Assembly: GCA_024760905.1 (NCBI GenBank)
Contig: JALRMN010000025.1
Location: forward strand, 845,001-909,000
Reading direction: 5' to 3'
Length of the DNA: 64,000 nucleotides
Origin: Plotosus lineatus
Lineage: Eukaryota; Chordata; Actinopteri; Siluriformes; Plotosidae
The notes below the pieces were generated by a model. The model did not search any database. It saw only the letters and a list, made by a program, of their open reading frames with translations, and was not told the DNA's origin. The first letter of the stretch is position 1. Each line of letters opens with the position of its first letter. The position numbers and the translations under genes are program-made. Shown here piece by piece: positions 22,697 to 32,785 of this stretch.

Positions 22697-24625
22697 GTGA
22701 TCAGGGAGACAGGTAGGAGAATACTTGGTGTGTCATCTGGAAGGAAAGTAGATAATGAGACTTGGTGGTGGAATGAGGAAGTGCAGGAGTGTATACAAAG
22801 GAAGAGATTAGCTCAGAAGAAGTGGGACATTGAGAAAACCGAAGAGAGTAAACAGGAGTACAGGGAGACACAGCGTAAGGCAAAGGTAGCAGTGTCAAAG
22901 GCCAAACAGAGCGCGTTTGATGACTTGTATGCTTGGTTGGAAAGTAAGGAGGGAGAAAATGATTTATATAGGTTGGCACAGCAGAGAAATAGAGATGGGA
23001 AGGACGTGCAGCAAGTTAAATTGATAAAGGACAGAGAGGGAAATGTATTGACTGATGACAGAAGTGTGCTGGGAAGATGGAAAGAGTACTTTGAAGAGCT
23101 GATGAATGAGGAAAATGAGAGAGAAAAAAGAGCAGAAGGGGTGACTGTTGAGGACCAGGAAGTAGCAAAGATTAGTAAGGGTGAAGTGAGGAGGGCATTG
23201 AAGAGGATGAAGAATGGAAAGGCAGTTGGTCCTGATGACATACCGGTGGAGGTATGGAAGTGTCTAGGAGAGGTAGCAGTAGATTTTCTGACAAGAACAT
23301 TTAACAAGGTCTTAGAGAGTGAGAGGATGCCAGAGGAATGGAGGAGAAGTGTGCTGGTGCCCATTTTTAAGAACAAGGGAGACGTGCAGAGTTGTGGCAA
23401 CTACAGAGGGATAAAGTTGATGAGCCATACGATGAAGTTATGGGAAAGAATAGTGGAAGCTAGACTAAGGGCAGAAGTCAGCATTTGTGAACAACAGTTT
23501 GGTTTTATGCCAAGAAAGAGCACCACAGATGCAGTGTTTGCCTTGAGGATGTTAATGGAGAAGTACAGAGAAGGTCAGAGGGAGCTGCATTGTGCCTTTG
23601 TGGATCTGGAGAAAGCATATGACAGGGTGCCGAGAGAAGAACTGTGGTATTGCATGAGGAAGTCTGGAGTGGCAGAGAAGTATGTTAGAGTGGTGCAGGA
23701 CATGTATGAGAGATGTAAGACAGTGGTGAGGTGTGCTGTCAGTGTGACAGAAGAGTTCAAGGTGGAGGTGGGACTGCATCAAGGGTCAGCTCTGAGCCCC
23801 TTCTTGTTTGCTATGGTGATGGACAGGCTGACAGACGAGGTTAGACAAGATTCCCCATGGACTATGATGTTTGCAGATGACATTGTGATCTGTAGTGAGA
23901 GCAGAGAACAAGTGCAGGAAAATCTAGAGAGGTGGAGGTATGCCCTGGAAAGGAGGGGAATGAAGATTAGCCTCAGTAAGACAGAATACATGTGCATGAA
24001 TGACAAGGACCAAAGAGGAACGGTGAAATTACAGGGAGCAGAGATAAGGAAGGTGGAGCATTTTAAGTACTTAGGCTCAACAATCCAGAGCAATGGAGAG
24101 TGTGGAAAAGAGGTCAAGAAGCATGTGCAGGCAGGTTGGAATGGTTGGAGAAAAGTGTCCGGTGTGATGTGTGATAAGAGGGTATCGGCAAGAATGAAAG
24201 GAAAAGTGTACAAGACGGTGTTGAGGCCAACGATGTTGTATGGTTTAGAAACAGTGGCCCTGGGGAAAAGACAGGAGGCAGAGTTGGAGGTAGCAGAGAT
24301 GAAAATGTTGAGGTTCTCTTTGGGAGTAACGAGGATAGATAGGATTAGGAATGAGCACATCAGAGGGACAGCACATGTAAGACGTTTTGGAGACAAAGTC
24401 AGAGAGACTAGATTGAGATGGTTTGGACATGTACAGAGGAGGGATAGTGAGTATATTGGCAATAGGATGCTGAGGCTGCAACTACCAGGCAAAAGGCCTC
24501 GAGGAAGACCAAAGAAACGATTCATGGATGTGGTGAAGGAGGACATGAAGGTCGTTGGTGTAAGAGAAGAAGATGCAAAGGATAGGGTGAGATGGAGGCA
24601 GATGATTCGCTGTGGCGACCCCTGA
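22697..24625 (+). CDS. LINE copy C reverse transcriptase, 642 aa open frame
   Basis: Reverse transcriptase that would copy the element's RNA at a nicked target. In order: basic linker (residues 1-110); GKAVGPDDIPVEVWKCLGE (about 175-195); YRGIKLMSHTMKLWE (about 240); motif A FVDLEKAYDRVPREE (about 305-320); motif B GLHQGSALSPFLFAMVMDRL (about 360-380); motif C TMMFADDIVICSES (about 393-406, catalytic FADD); KISLSKTEYM; KYLGSTIQ; then LRWFGHVQRRDSEYIG and PRGRPKKRFMDVVKED at the C-terminus. It stops 28 bases before the 3' end. The ATG used here arises in the shifted frame and is not the native start; in an intact element EN and RT form one polyprotein. All RT motifs are intact. Confidence 0.9.
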   Translation: MIRETGRRILGVSSGRKVDNETWWWNEEVQECIQRKRLAQKKWDIEKTEESKQEYRETQRKAKVAVSKAKQSAFDDLYAWLESKEGENDLYRLAQQRNRDGKDVQQVKLIKDREGNVLTDDRSVLGRWKEYFEELMNEENEREKRAEGVTVEDQEVAKISKGEVRRALKRMKNGKAVGPDDIPVEVWKCLGEVAVDFLTRTFNKVLESERMPEEWRRSVLVPIFKNKGDVQSCGNYRGIKLMSHTMKLWERIVEARLRAEVSICEQQFGFMPRKSTTDAVFALRMLMEKYREGQRELHCAFVDLEKAYDRVPREELWYCMRKSGVAEKYVRVVQDMYERCKTVVRCAVSVTEEFKVEVGLHQGSALSPFLFAMVMDRLTDEVRQDSPWTMMFADDIVICSESREQVQENLERWRYALERRGMKISLSKTEYMCMNDKDQRGTVKLQGAEIRKVEHFKYLGSTIQSNGECGKEVKKHVQAGWNGWRKVSGVMCDKRVSARMKGKVYKTVLRPTMLYGLETVALGKRQEAELEVAEMKMLRFSLGVTRIDRIRNEHIRGTAHVRRFGDKVRETRLRWFGHVQRRDSEYIGNRMLRLQLPGKRPRGRPKKRFMDVVKEDMKVVGVREEDAKDRVRWRQMIRCGDP

Positions 24626-24687
24626 AGGGAAAAGCCGAAAGGAAAAGAAGAAGATTTTAAATCTAATCCTCTGACAGCCATACATAT

Positions 24688-24826
<139 letters not shown>

Positions 24827-25159
24827 TCTTTTGATGACTGTATCTAGCTCTCAGATAAATCAGGTGGCCTTTCTTAACAAAATAACGAATACATAATTTC
24901 ACTGTCATTTAAATGAGAATACAAAAAAGTCATCAAATAAAACAAAAACAGATGAATAAATCCTGCACATTTAAATCTATACATCTATTTTCAATGCCAC
25001 GTCACTGTGGTGCCGAGAGGAGAGACAATCCTTTCTGTACTGCAGTATGTGGGCGGGTCCGATACCTTCAAACTCTAATTTTATTGGATTATCACAACAG
25101 CCACAGACTCCGCATGTTGTCTTTGGGTAAAGAGATAAATTTCTCTTGTTTTTCATCAG

Positions 25160-25400
25160 CTCATTTTCATGAAGCCAAGCACAGCTGGCAAGCAAACACA
25201 AATGGACAGACATGAAAAAACTTCAACCCGCAGACCAGCTTGATACGTGGTGAGCGCTCGACACGACTCTACAGTGTTTGGTATGTGACAGAAAGTGCGT
25301 CCCAAGTTTTGGCAATCAGCCGGTTTGTGGGTTGAAGTTTTCTATGTCTGTCCATTTGTGTTTGTTTGCCAGCTGTGGTTGTCTTCATTCAAATGAGTTG
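25160..25400. repeat. Imperfect inverted repeat (hairpin)
   Basis: 25162-25245 (agctggcaagcaaacacaaa, tggacagacatg, cttcaacccgca) recurs inverted at 25318-25395 (gggttgaagttttctatgtc, tttgtttgccagctg). The spacer is about 75 bp. It could be the end of an unidentified transposon with long inverted repeats. A TA run follows at 25418-25451. Confidence 0.65.
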
Positions 25401-25411
25401 GTTACCGACCA

Positions 25412-25455
<44 letters not shown>

Positions 25456-25487
25456 AAACATTCATCTTACTGTGAAGTTTAGGTAAC

Positions 25488-25680
25488 TTTATGTACACAT
25501 ATCTTACCATGTGCTCTTGCCTCAGATTTCAGTTGAATCTCAGAAAAAAATGTAGTATTGTTGGCCAAGATTAAGAGCAACGAGTCTTCTTTGTCTGTTC
25601 AAGAAAGCACGCCAAACCGGAAAGACATGCATGCGTAGTTTACTGTGGCAGACCCCGCCAATGACATGGAGGACCCCGCG
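25488..25680 (+). repeat. Direct repeat flanking LINE, left copy
   Basis: Shares ttgttggccaagat, gtctgttcaag, caaaccggaaaga and ctgtggcagacc in the same order with 27795-27990. The two copies lie 2.3 kb apart, either side of the LINE at 25680-27500. Confidence 0.55.
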
Positions 25681-25989
25681 CATTTAACAGTCAAGATGGC
25701 GCTTCCTAGAGGCCGACGTCGCTGGGTTCTCGGAGTCAAATTGTTTCTTTGTTGGTCTTAAATGTTGTTTTTGTTAGTTTGCTTTTTTGCACTATGCTCG
25801 TCTATAACCGTGCATTCTTACTACAGCTATGAGAGCACATTTAGAACTGAGCGCGCTCATCTCCTATCCTGATCAAATATGCCACCGCAGCTCAATGCTA
25901 GCCACACCCCAGATAACAATAAACCCAGGCCGAAATGCGGCAGGCTGGCAGAGGCTAAACGGCGACTCCAGTGCGTGGTTAGCAGTGGA

Positions 25990-26225
25990 AGGGTTGCACT
26001 CCCAGTCATAGTGCTTGAAAATGTTCAGTCTCTGTGAAACAAGATGGACCAGTGTCATGCTTGGATTGCAGCGCAGAGGGATCTACAGGACTGCTCTATG
26101 CTGTGTTTCTGTGAAGCATTGCTCGAGGAGAGTACCTGGAGAGGCGACTACACCAGCCAGCTACACAGCCTTCAGAGAGGACCGGAGCGCAGAGGCTAGC
26201 AACAAAGCCCGTGGCGGAAGAACAT
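25990..26225 (+). pseudogene. LINE endonuclease start fragment
   Basis: In shifting frames reads NKMDQCHAWIAAQRDLQDC, SMLCFCEALLEESTWRG and YTSQLHSLQRGPERR-type sequence equivalent to the AGYTAFRADRS region of related LINEs. Followed by unrelated AT-rich sequence to 26400. Non-functional. Confidence 0.6.
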
Positions 26226-26419
26226 CAGATTCTCATTAAATAAACCTGGTTTACGGACTGACTGTATCTCTAAACCTTGCTCTGAGAATGGACAACATCT
26301 AACTTTGAAGTTGCGGCCATTACTCAGAGAACTGTTCATTTTTTTTTTTCCAACAAAGCAATGGGCACAGTGCAATATAAATACTGTATAAATAAAATTA
26401 TAATATGTAATTAGGGCCA

Positions 26420-27146
26420 CCTCCAGAAGACAACACGGACAGCTGCCACCTCCAAAAGTTCTCTGATGACTCCGCCATCGTGGGTCGTGTGTCAGTGGCG
26501 AATGACCTGGAGTACCAGTCGGTCATCATCGACTTTGTGGAGTGGTGTGAGCGAAACCACCTGTGCTTGAACAACAGTAAGATGAAGGAGATGGTGGTCG
26601 ACTTCATGAGAAGGACACCAACACACTCACTGGTAAACATCCAGGGACAGGACATTGAGACAGTGGACAGTAAAGTACCTGGGTGTTCACCTCAACAATA
26701 AACTGAACTGGTCCCACAACACCAACGCCCTGTACAATAAGGGCCAGAGTCACCTCCACCTTCTGAGGAGACTTGGGTCCTTCGGAGTGTCCAGACCTCT
26801 GCTCGGGACATTTTATGACTCTGTGGTAGCCTCTGCAATCCTCTATGCTGCTGCCTGCTCGGCCCCGGGCAGCACAGAGCGGAACAGAAAGAGACTGTAC
26901 AAGCTGGTCAGGAGGGCCAGCTCTGTCCTGGGCTGCCCACTGGAGTCTGTGGAGGAGGTGGGTGAGAGGAGGACGGTAGCCAAGCTCACATCCATCATGG
27001 ACAACAGCTCTCACCCACTGCACCAGAATGTAGAGGAGCTGAGCAGCTCCTTCAGTCGACGACTGAGACATCCTCAGTGCAGGAAGGAGCGCTACTGCAG
27101 GTCTTTCATCCCCACCGCTGTCAGACTGTACAACGCCACTTTGTAA
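26420..27146 (+). pseudogene. CR1/L2/Rex-type RT C-terminus
   Basis: Starts inside the RT palm with SCHLQKFSDDSAIVGRV (the DD of motif C) and continues NHLCLNNSKMKEMVVDF. After a one-base frame change near 26680 it reads KYLGVHLNNKLNWSHNT, FYDSVVASAILYAAAC, RRASSVLGCPLESVEEV and LTSIMDNSSHPLH. The closing SFIPTAVRLYNATL is the usual end of this LINE family. Upstream RT motifs A and B are missing, so it has no activity. Confidence 0.8.
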
Positions 27147-27339
27147 TTGTCTGTAAAGAAACTAGTTCTGTGCAATAAAAAAACCCGTGCAATAATCCAC
27201 TTTAATCAGCCACATCTACCTTCTGTGACTGTGAACCATATCCATCTATTTACTCTGCCCTCAAAGATACTTGTATATTTGTATATAGCCAGTCTACAAA
27301 GTTTTATTCTATATTATTTTATATTATTTTTATATTTTA

Positions 27340-27567
27340 TTTATGTTATTATTATTATTATTATTTTAATATTTATGACTATCAATGATGCACCTTTCTA
27401 ATCTTTTTTGCACCCCTACTGATTGTACTTCGAGAGCCTGTCACAGTGAATTTCTCCATTGTGAGATCAATAAAGCGATATCTGTATATGTATCTGTACT
27501 GATTTATTTATTGTATTATTATTATCATCATCATCATCATCATCATCATCATAATCATCATCATCAT
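27340..27567. repeat. AT-rich and (CAT)n simple repeats
   Basis: A TTA run at 27344-27367 lies within the LINE 3' UTR. A (CAT)n run at 27525-27567 lies just past its end. Confidence 0.9.
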
Positions 27568-27779
27568 TATCCTTTTCTGTTTGTAACTTGACTCCTTGAA
27601 CAACCGCAGAATTGTGTCAAAAACACAAATGGCTGTTAAAAAAATCCTGACTCCTGACTAATGTTAATGTGCAAAACGAGGCCTGGCAGACTTTAAAATG
27701 TATCAGTTGCAACACATTTCAAATCCTCTTAATTGAACATAAGTGAATCAACTATGAACTACTAATCGGCATCTGGATG

Positions 27780-27995
27780 TGAAGTGTATAGCTTTATATC
27801 TTACCTTGTGATCTTGCCTCAGACTTTGGTTAAATCTTCTTTTCTCAGAGGAAATATTGTTGGCCAAGATGAAGAAATCTTCATTCACTGTGGCGAGCCA
27901 AAAGGAAATCTCTGTCTGTTCAAGCAAGCGCACCAAACCGGAAAGACTGACACACATGCGCACAGTTTTCTGTGGCAGACCTTGCGCAGACTGGG
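27780..27995 (+). repeat. Direct repeat flanking LINE, right copy
   Basis: Partner of 25488-25680. A short open frame (MKKSSFTVASQKEISVCSSK) spans it but has no recognisable domain. Sequence 27996-28165 contains cgcaacaacatcgcgtgttc, noted under 20389. Confidence 0.55.
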
Positions 27996-28164
27996 GGTGC
28001 GCGATGTTCAGGCGACATCTAAACAATGTTGTGATTAAACGTCACATATAGGATCTCGGTGAACGTTTGATATAACGTTGCTACAACATGTACATGACGT
28101 TACATGTAACCTAACTTAATCGTTACTGTTCTGCGATGTTGTAAACAGTCGCAACAACATCGCG

Positions 28165-28440
28165 TGTTCGGTGGGAAGCCCCACTGTCAACAGTCCCCCC
28201 AGTGCACGAAGTGGGTTATCTTAGACCGACCATATCCCTCACTGCCTGTGGTGTGAGGTCCATGTCAAAGAACCATCGCTGACTTTGTAAAGAGGAGCTG
28301 CATTGCCATGAGTGTGTTCCTGCCCTGCGATGGCCTGGTGAGCCATCCAGGGTGTAATGTGAGTTGGCTAAGGTGGGCGAAAGCCTCCCTGTGACCTTAA
28401 TTAGGATTATGCGGTTCAGAAAATGAATTAAAAAATGTAA
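28165..28440 (+). mobile_element. SINE type 1, head missing
   Basis: Starts at ccccactgtcaacagtcccc, just after the position of the B box, and runs to the tail taattaggattatgcggttcagaaaatga. The tRNA-like head is absent, as expected for 5'-truncated retrotransposition. Confidence 0.75.
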
Positions 28441-28883
28441 CTGGTTGATTCACTCACCTGTTAAGGCATTTCTGTTGTTTTTAATAGTTGACTAGATTCA
28501 AAAACAGTGGTGCTGAATCAACAGCCTTCAATTCATTTTCAGATTATCACTATTAAAAAGTATTCTGTCTGTGTACTGTCAGTTACTTTGGATAAAATAA
28601 CTAAATATATTTAATCATAAAAAAAGATAAGTGATCTCATGTCATTTCTGATCAATTCCACCACCATAAAAAGTATTGTTTAATTATTTAAAATTTCATA
28701 GGTATCTTTTCATGGTCAGGAAATTTAGACATACAACAGTTGAAGCCGTTCACGTTTTGATTTGACAGGTAACGGAATGTTAAAGCATCTGTGGTGATGC
28801 TCTCTGTGATCTCTGAGTGATACTGTATGGGAATATGTAATATAATATAATTTATAAACATATTTATACAATAATTATCTAAT
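28441..28883. other. 3' flank of receptor gene, nothing recognised
   Basis: AT-rich sequence between a SINE and the last exon of the receptor gene on the minus strand. It should hold the 3' UTR and poly(A) signal; AATAAA-like words are frequent, so none is called. Confidence 0.4.
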
Positions 28884-29704
28884 TTATATTATATTATACT
28901 GCACTGAAGAATATAGATCCAACTTCGCATTGTGTCTCTTGGTTCTCTTGGTCTTCTCAGAGAAATGTTGTGCAGCATAATTCACAGAGTCCGAGTCCAG
29001 AACCTACAGGAACAAAGAAGATTATTGATTAATTTAAAACTTGTACCCCATAGATCCTGGGAATTTAAGTTCACTCTTTGAGAACTGTACAAATGTGAGA
29101 GAAGCTCGGGAAGTCCTGCTTTGATTTGTTTATTTGTGGTTCTGCTGGTTGGGTCACATGCTGTTGGGTGAGTTATGGACAGTTTTGTGTAAGTTACAGC
29201 ACATTGCTGGAAGTTGTATGATGGCTCCACACTACATCCCCTTCTGCAGTGTTAATAAAAACACATTGCTGTCAGATGGTTCAGAAATATCAATTAATAA
29301 ATATTTTTCTTCAACAATGTATGGCTTGATTGCTCAAGTTTTAAATTACTCATTCAGTTCATTTTCTGTAACCGCTTCATCCTAATTAGGGTCGCGGGGA
29401 GGCTGGTGCCCATCCCAGCCAACTTCGGGCGAGGGCAGAGTACACCCTGGACAGCTCACCAGGCCATCGCAGGGCAGAAACACACCGACGGCTTTGCAGC
29501 CTACTCTTGTCGAAAGTCAGCAATGGTTCTTTTACATGCCTCACACCATAGACAGTGAGAGACATGGCCGGTCTTTGATAACCCAGTTAGCTGCACTGGG
29601 GAGGACAGTGACAACCTTATGGAGAGTGGGACTCGAACCCCCAACCTTTGGATCAGCGATCCAGCGCCCTATACCACTAGACCACCACTGCCCCATAGTT
29701 TCGA

Positions 29705-29791
<87 letters not shown>

Positions 29792-31934
29792 ATTCATAGT
29801 AGTACTAGTAGTAGTAGTATTCATTTGATTTGTTTGTAATTAATTACATGGTTCTCTTCTTCTTCTTTTCCTTTCGGCTTTTCCCTTCAGGGGTCGCCAC
29901 AGCAAATGATCTGCCTCCATTTCTCCCTATCCTCTGCATCTTCTACTCTTACTCCAACGACCTTCATGTCCGCCTTCACCACATCCATAAATCTTCTCTT
30001 TGGTCTTCCTCTGGGCCTTTTGCCTGGTAGTTCCAACCTCAGCATCCTACGACCAATATACTCACTATCCCTCCTCTGTACATGTCCAAACCATCTCAAT
30101 CTAGCCTCTCTGACTTTGTCTCCAAATCGTCTCATCAACTTTATCCCTCTGTAGTTGCCACAACTCTGTACATCTCCCTTGTTCTTAAAAATGGGCACAA
30201 GCACACTTCTCCTCCATTCCTCTGGCATCTGCTCACTTTCTAAGACCTTGTTGAATATTCTTGTCAGAAAATCTACTGCTGCCTCCCCTAGACACTTCCA
30301 TACCTCAACTGGTATGTCATCAGGGCCAACTGCCTTTCCACTCTTCATCCTCTTCAATGCCCTCCTCACTTCTCCCTTACTAATCTTTGCTACTTCTTGC
30401 TCCTCAACAGTCACCCCTTCTACTCTTTTTCTCTCTCATTTTCCTCATTCATCAGCTCTTCAAAGTACTCTTTCCATCTTCCCAGCACACTTCTGTCATC
30501 AGTCAATACATTTCCCTCTCGGTCCTTTATCACTCTAACTTGCTGCACGTCTTTTCCCATCTCTATTTCTCTGCTGTGCTAACCTGTATAGATCATTTTC
30601 TCCCTCCTTACTGTTCAACCTATCATACAAATCATCATACGCCCTCTGTTTGGCCTTTGACACTGCTACCTTCGCCTTATGTTGTGTCTCCCTGTACTCC
30701 TGTTTACTCTCTTCGGTCCTCTCAATGTCCCACTTCTTCTTAGCTAACCTCTTCCTTTGTACACACTCCTGCACTTCCTCATTCCACCACCAAGTTTCCT
30801 TATCTACTTTCCTTCCAGAGGACACACCATGTACTCTCCTACCGGTCTCCCTGATCACTTTGGCTGTGGTTGACCAGTCCTCCGTAAGCACTTCCTGACT
30901 ACCCAAAGCCTGTTTCAACTCCTCATTGAAGACAACACGACACTCTTCCTTTTTCAGCTTCCACCACTTTGTCTTCTGCTCTGCCTTTGCCTTTTTCACC
31001 TTTCTCACCATCAGTGTCATCCTGCACAGCACCATCCTATGCTGTTTGGCAACACTCTCACCCACTACTACTTTGCAATCACTGACTTCCTTCAAATTAC
31101 ATCGCCTACACAAGATATAGTCTACCTGTGTGCTCTTACCTCCACTTTCATAAGTCACCCTATGCTTCTGTTTCTTCTTGAAGAAAGTATTCACCACAGC
31201 CATTTCCATCCTTTTTGCAAAATCGATCAACATCTGTCCTTCTGTGTTCCTGTCCTGGAAACCAAACCTGCCCATCACTTCCTCGTCCCCTCTGTTTCCT
31301 GCACCAACATGTCCATTGAAGTCTGCTCCAATGACTACTCTTTCACCTCTGGGGGTACTCTGCATCACTTCATCTAACTCACTCCAGAATCTCTCCTTCT
31401 CTTCTAGCTTACATCCTGCCTGTGGGGCATAAGCACTAACAACATTGACCATCACGCCTTCAATTTCTAACTTGAGACTCATCACTCTGTCTGACACTCT
31501 TTTCACTTCTAGAACATTCCTGACAAACCCCTCCTTCAAGATGACTCCTACTCCATTTCTCTTCCCATCCACACCATTATAAAACATTTTAAACCCTGCT
31601 CCTCAGCTTCTAGCCTTGCTACCTTTCCACCTTGTCTCCTGAACACACAGTATGTCCACCTTCCTCCTCTGCATCATGTCAGCCAGCTCCCTATCTTTTC
31701 CTTGCATAGTTCCAACATTCAAAGTCCCTACTCTCAGTCCTCGGCTCACGCATTTCTTCTTCTCTCTCTGCCTACAGACACGCCTCCCGCCTCTCCTTCT
31801 TCGACGTCTTCGACCAACAGTAGTCCAATTTCCATCATGGTTATCCTTATAAATATATTTGTTAATTTAAATTACACCAAATTTACCTCAGTGTCATCGC
31901 CTTCTGCAATAAAAAAGAAAAGTTAGTAATCATC

Positions 31935-31974
<40 letters not shown>

Positions 31975-32727
31975 TGCTGTTTTGGTAACATTTTACCTCT
32001 GTGTGTTTTTCTGTGTTTAACTGTGATGAAGCTCAGGATTTTGAGAAAAATCACATTCACAGTAAAAAACACAACATTCAGCACGAAGTACACAGAACTG
32101 GCCAAACCTTGGAGAAAAGATTAAATAAAAAATGTTGTTCATGAGCCTATTTTAGTTATTGCAATTATGTAAATATTGAATATACAGTGGTGTTCTACAA
32201 AGAAAAAAAAAAAAAAAAAAAAAAGAATAGAATAAAAAGACTGCCAAACCTGTGACTTTATCCTCAGAAAGTGTTTCATTTTTCACTCAAAAAAGAGAAG
32301 AAGAAAAAAAAACTTTGTACAATCCATGGCATTTCAGTTAACTTTACTGAAACTCTTCATTTATGATAAATTTACCTTTTACTTGTAAATACGTTGAGTT
32401 GCTGAAGATCATTTTATCTCTGGGTTTGGAGCTGCAGTAATAGAGTCCAGTATCAGAGACATTTACTGCAGTGATGGTGAGAGTCGAGTTCTTGTCCTGA
32501 ACAGACATCACTATTCTCTCACTCTCAGTAAAGAAGTAACAGGGTTCTGATGGAGCTGATGTCCGAAACGTTTTACACCCAAGAAGAAGAGGAACTGAAC
32601 CACATGTGTGTTTATACCAGAAGATGGAACCTGTAACAGTCAAATCATGGTGGCACCAAATACTGACTTTATCTCCAACCTCTACCTCCAAAGTTAAAGA
32701 GCTCAGAGTCTCTGAGAGTAAACCTGC

Positions 32728-32785
<58 letters not shown>

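Larger units (their letters stand above)
21660..24672 (+). mobile_element. RTE-like LINE copy C with 19-bp target duplication
   Basis: The insertion proper is 21679-24653. The 19-base word ATTTTAAATCTAATCCTCT flanks it at 21660-21678 and 24654-24672. The 3' end reads cgacccctgaagggaaaagc then gaaaggaaaagaagaag. Compared with copies A and F it lacks about 200 bp at the 5' end. It is the best preserved member: only two single-base losses break the reading frame. The clear duplication and low decay mean a comparatively recent insertion. A CA/TA microsatellite starts just beyond it. Confidence 0.95.
25680..27500 (+). mobile_element. CR1/L2/Rex-type LINE, internally deleted
   Basis: Plus strand. 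The 5' leader begins with the phrase tcaagatggcgcttcctaga, also found in both fold-back elements. It is followed by the endonuclease start (25990-26220), then RT C-terminal coding (26420-27146) and a 3' UTR ending near 27480 with ccattgtgagatcaataaag. About 2 kb of EN and RT are missing between 26240 and 26420. The 3' UTR is the same as that of the insertion in LINE copy F. Confidence 0.75.
29854..31838 (-). mobile_element. RTE-like LINE copy D, internal deletion
   Basis: Minus strand inside the receptor gene's last intron. The 3' end cctttcggcttttcccttca is at 29868. The 5' end near 31838 lies in the Arg-rich leader before the endonuclease. The copy is only 2.0 kb because the RT palm is missing: the sequence jumps at about 30132 from KLM (of YRGIKLM) straight to RRFGDKVREARL. 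Relative to copy C about 960 bp are absent. Confidence 0.87.

Noticed and set aside
28982..29230. 83-residue minus-strand ORF with an ITIM-like VTYTKL
   Set aside because: Its frame does not fit the exon phases on either side, while the exon at 29003-28884 fits exactly. Kept only as a possible alternative exon.
29600..29698. tRNA-like region with A and B boxes
   Set aside because: It is the head of a dispersed SINE, followed by a SINE body and flanked by target repeats, not a functional tRNA gene. The same holds for the other SINE heads.
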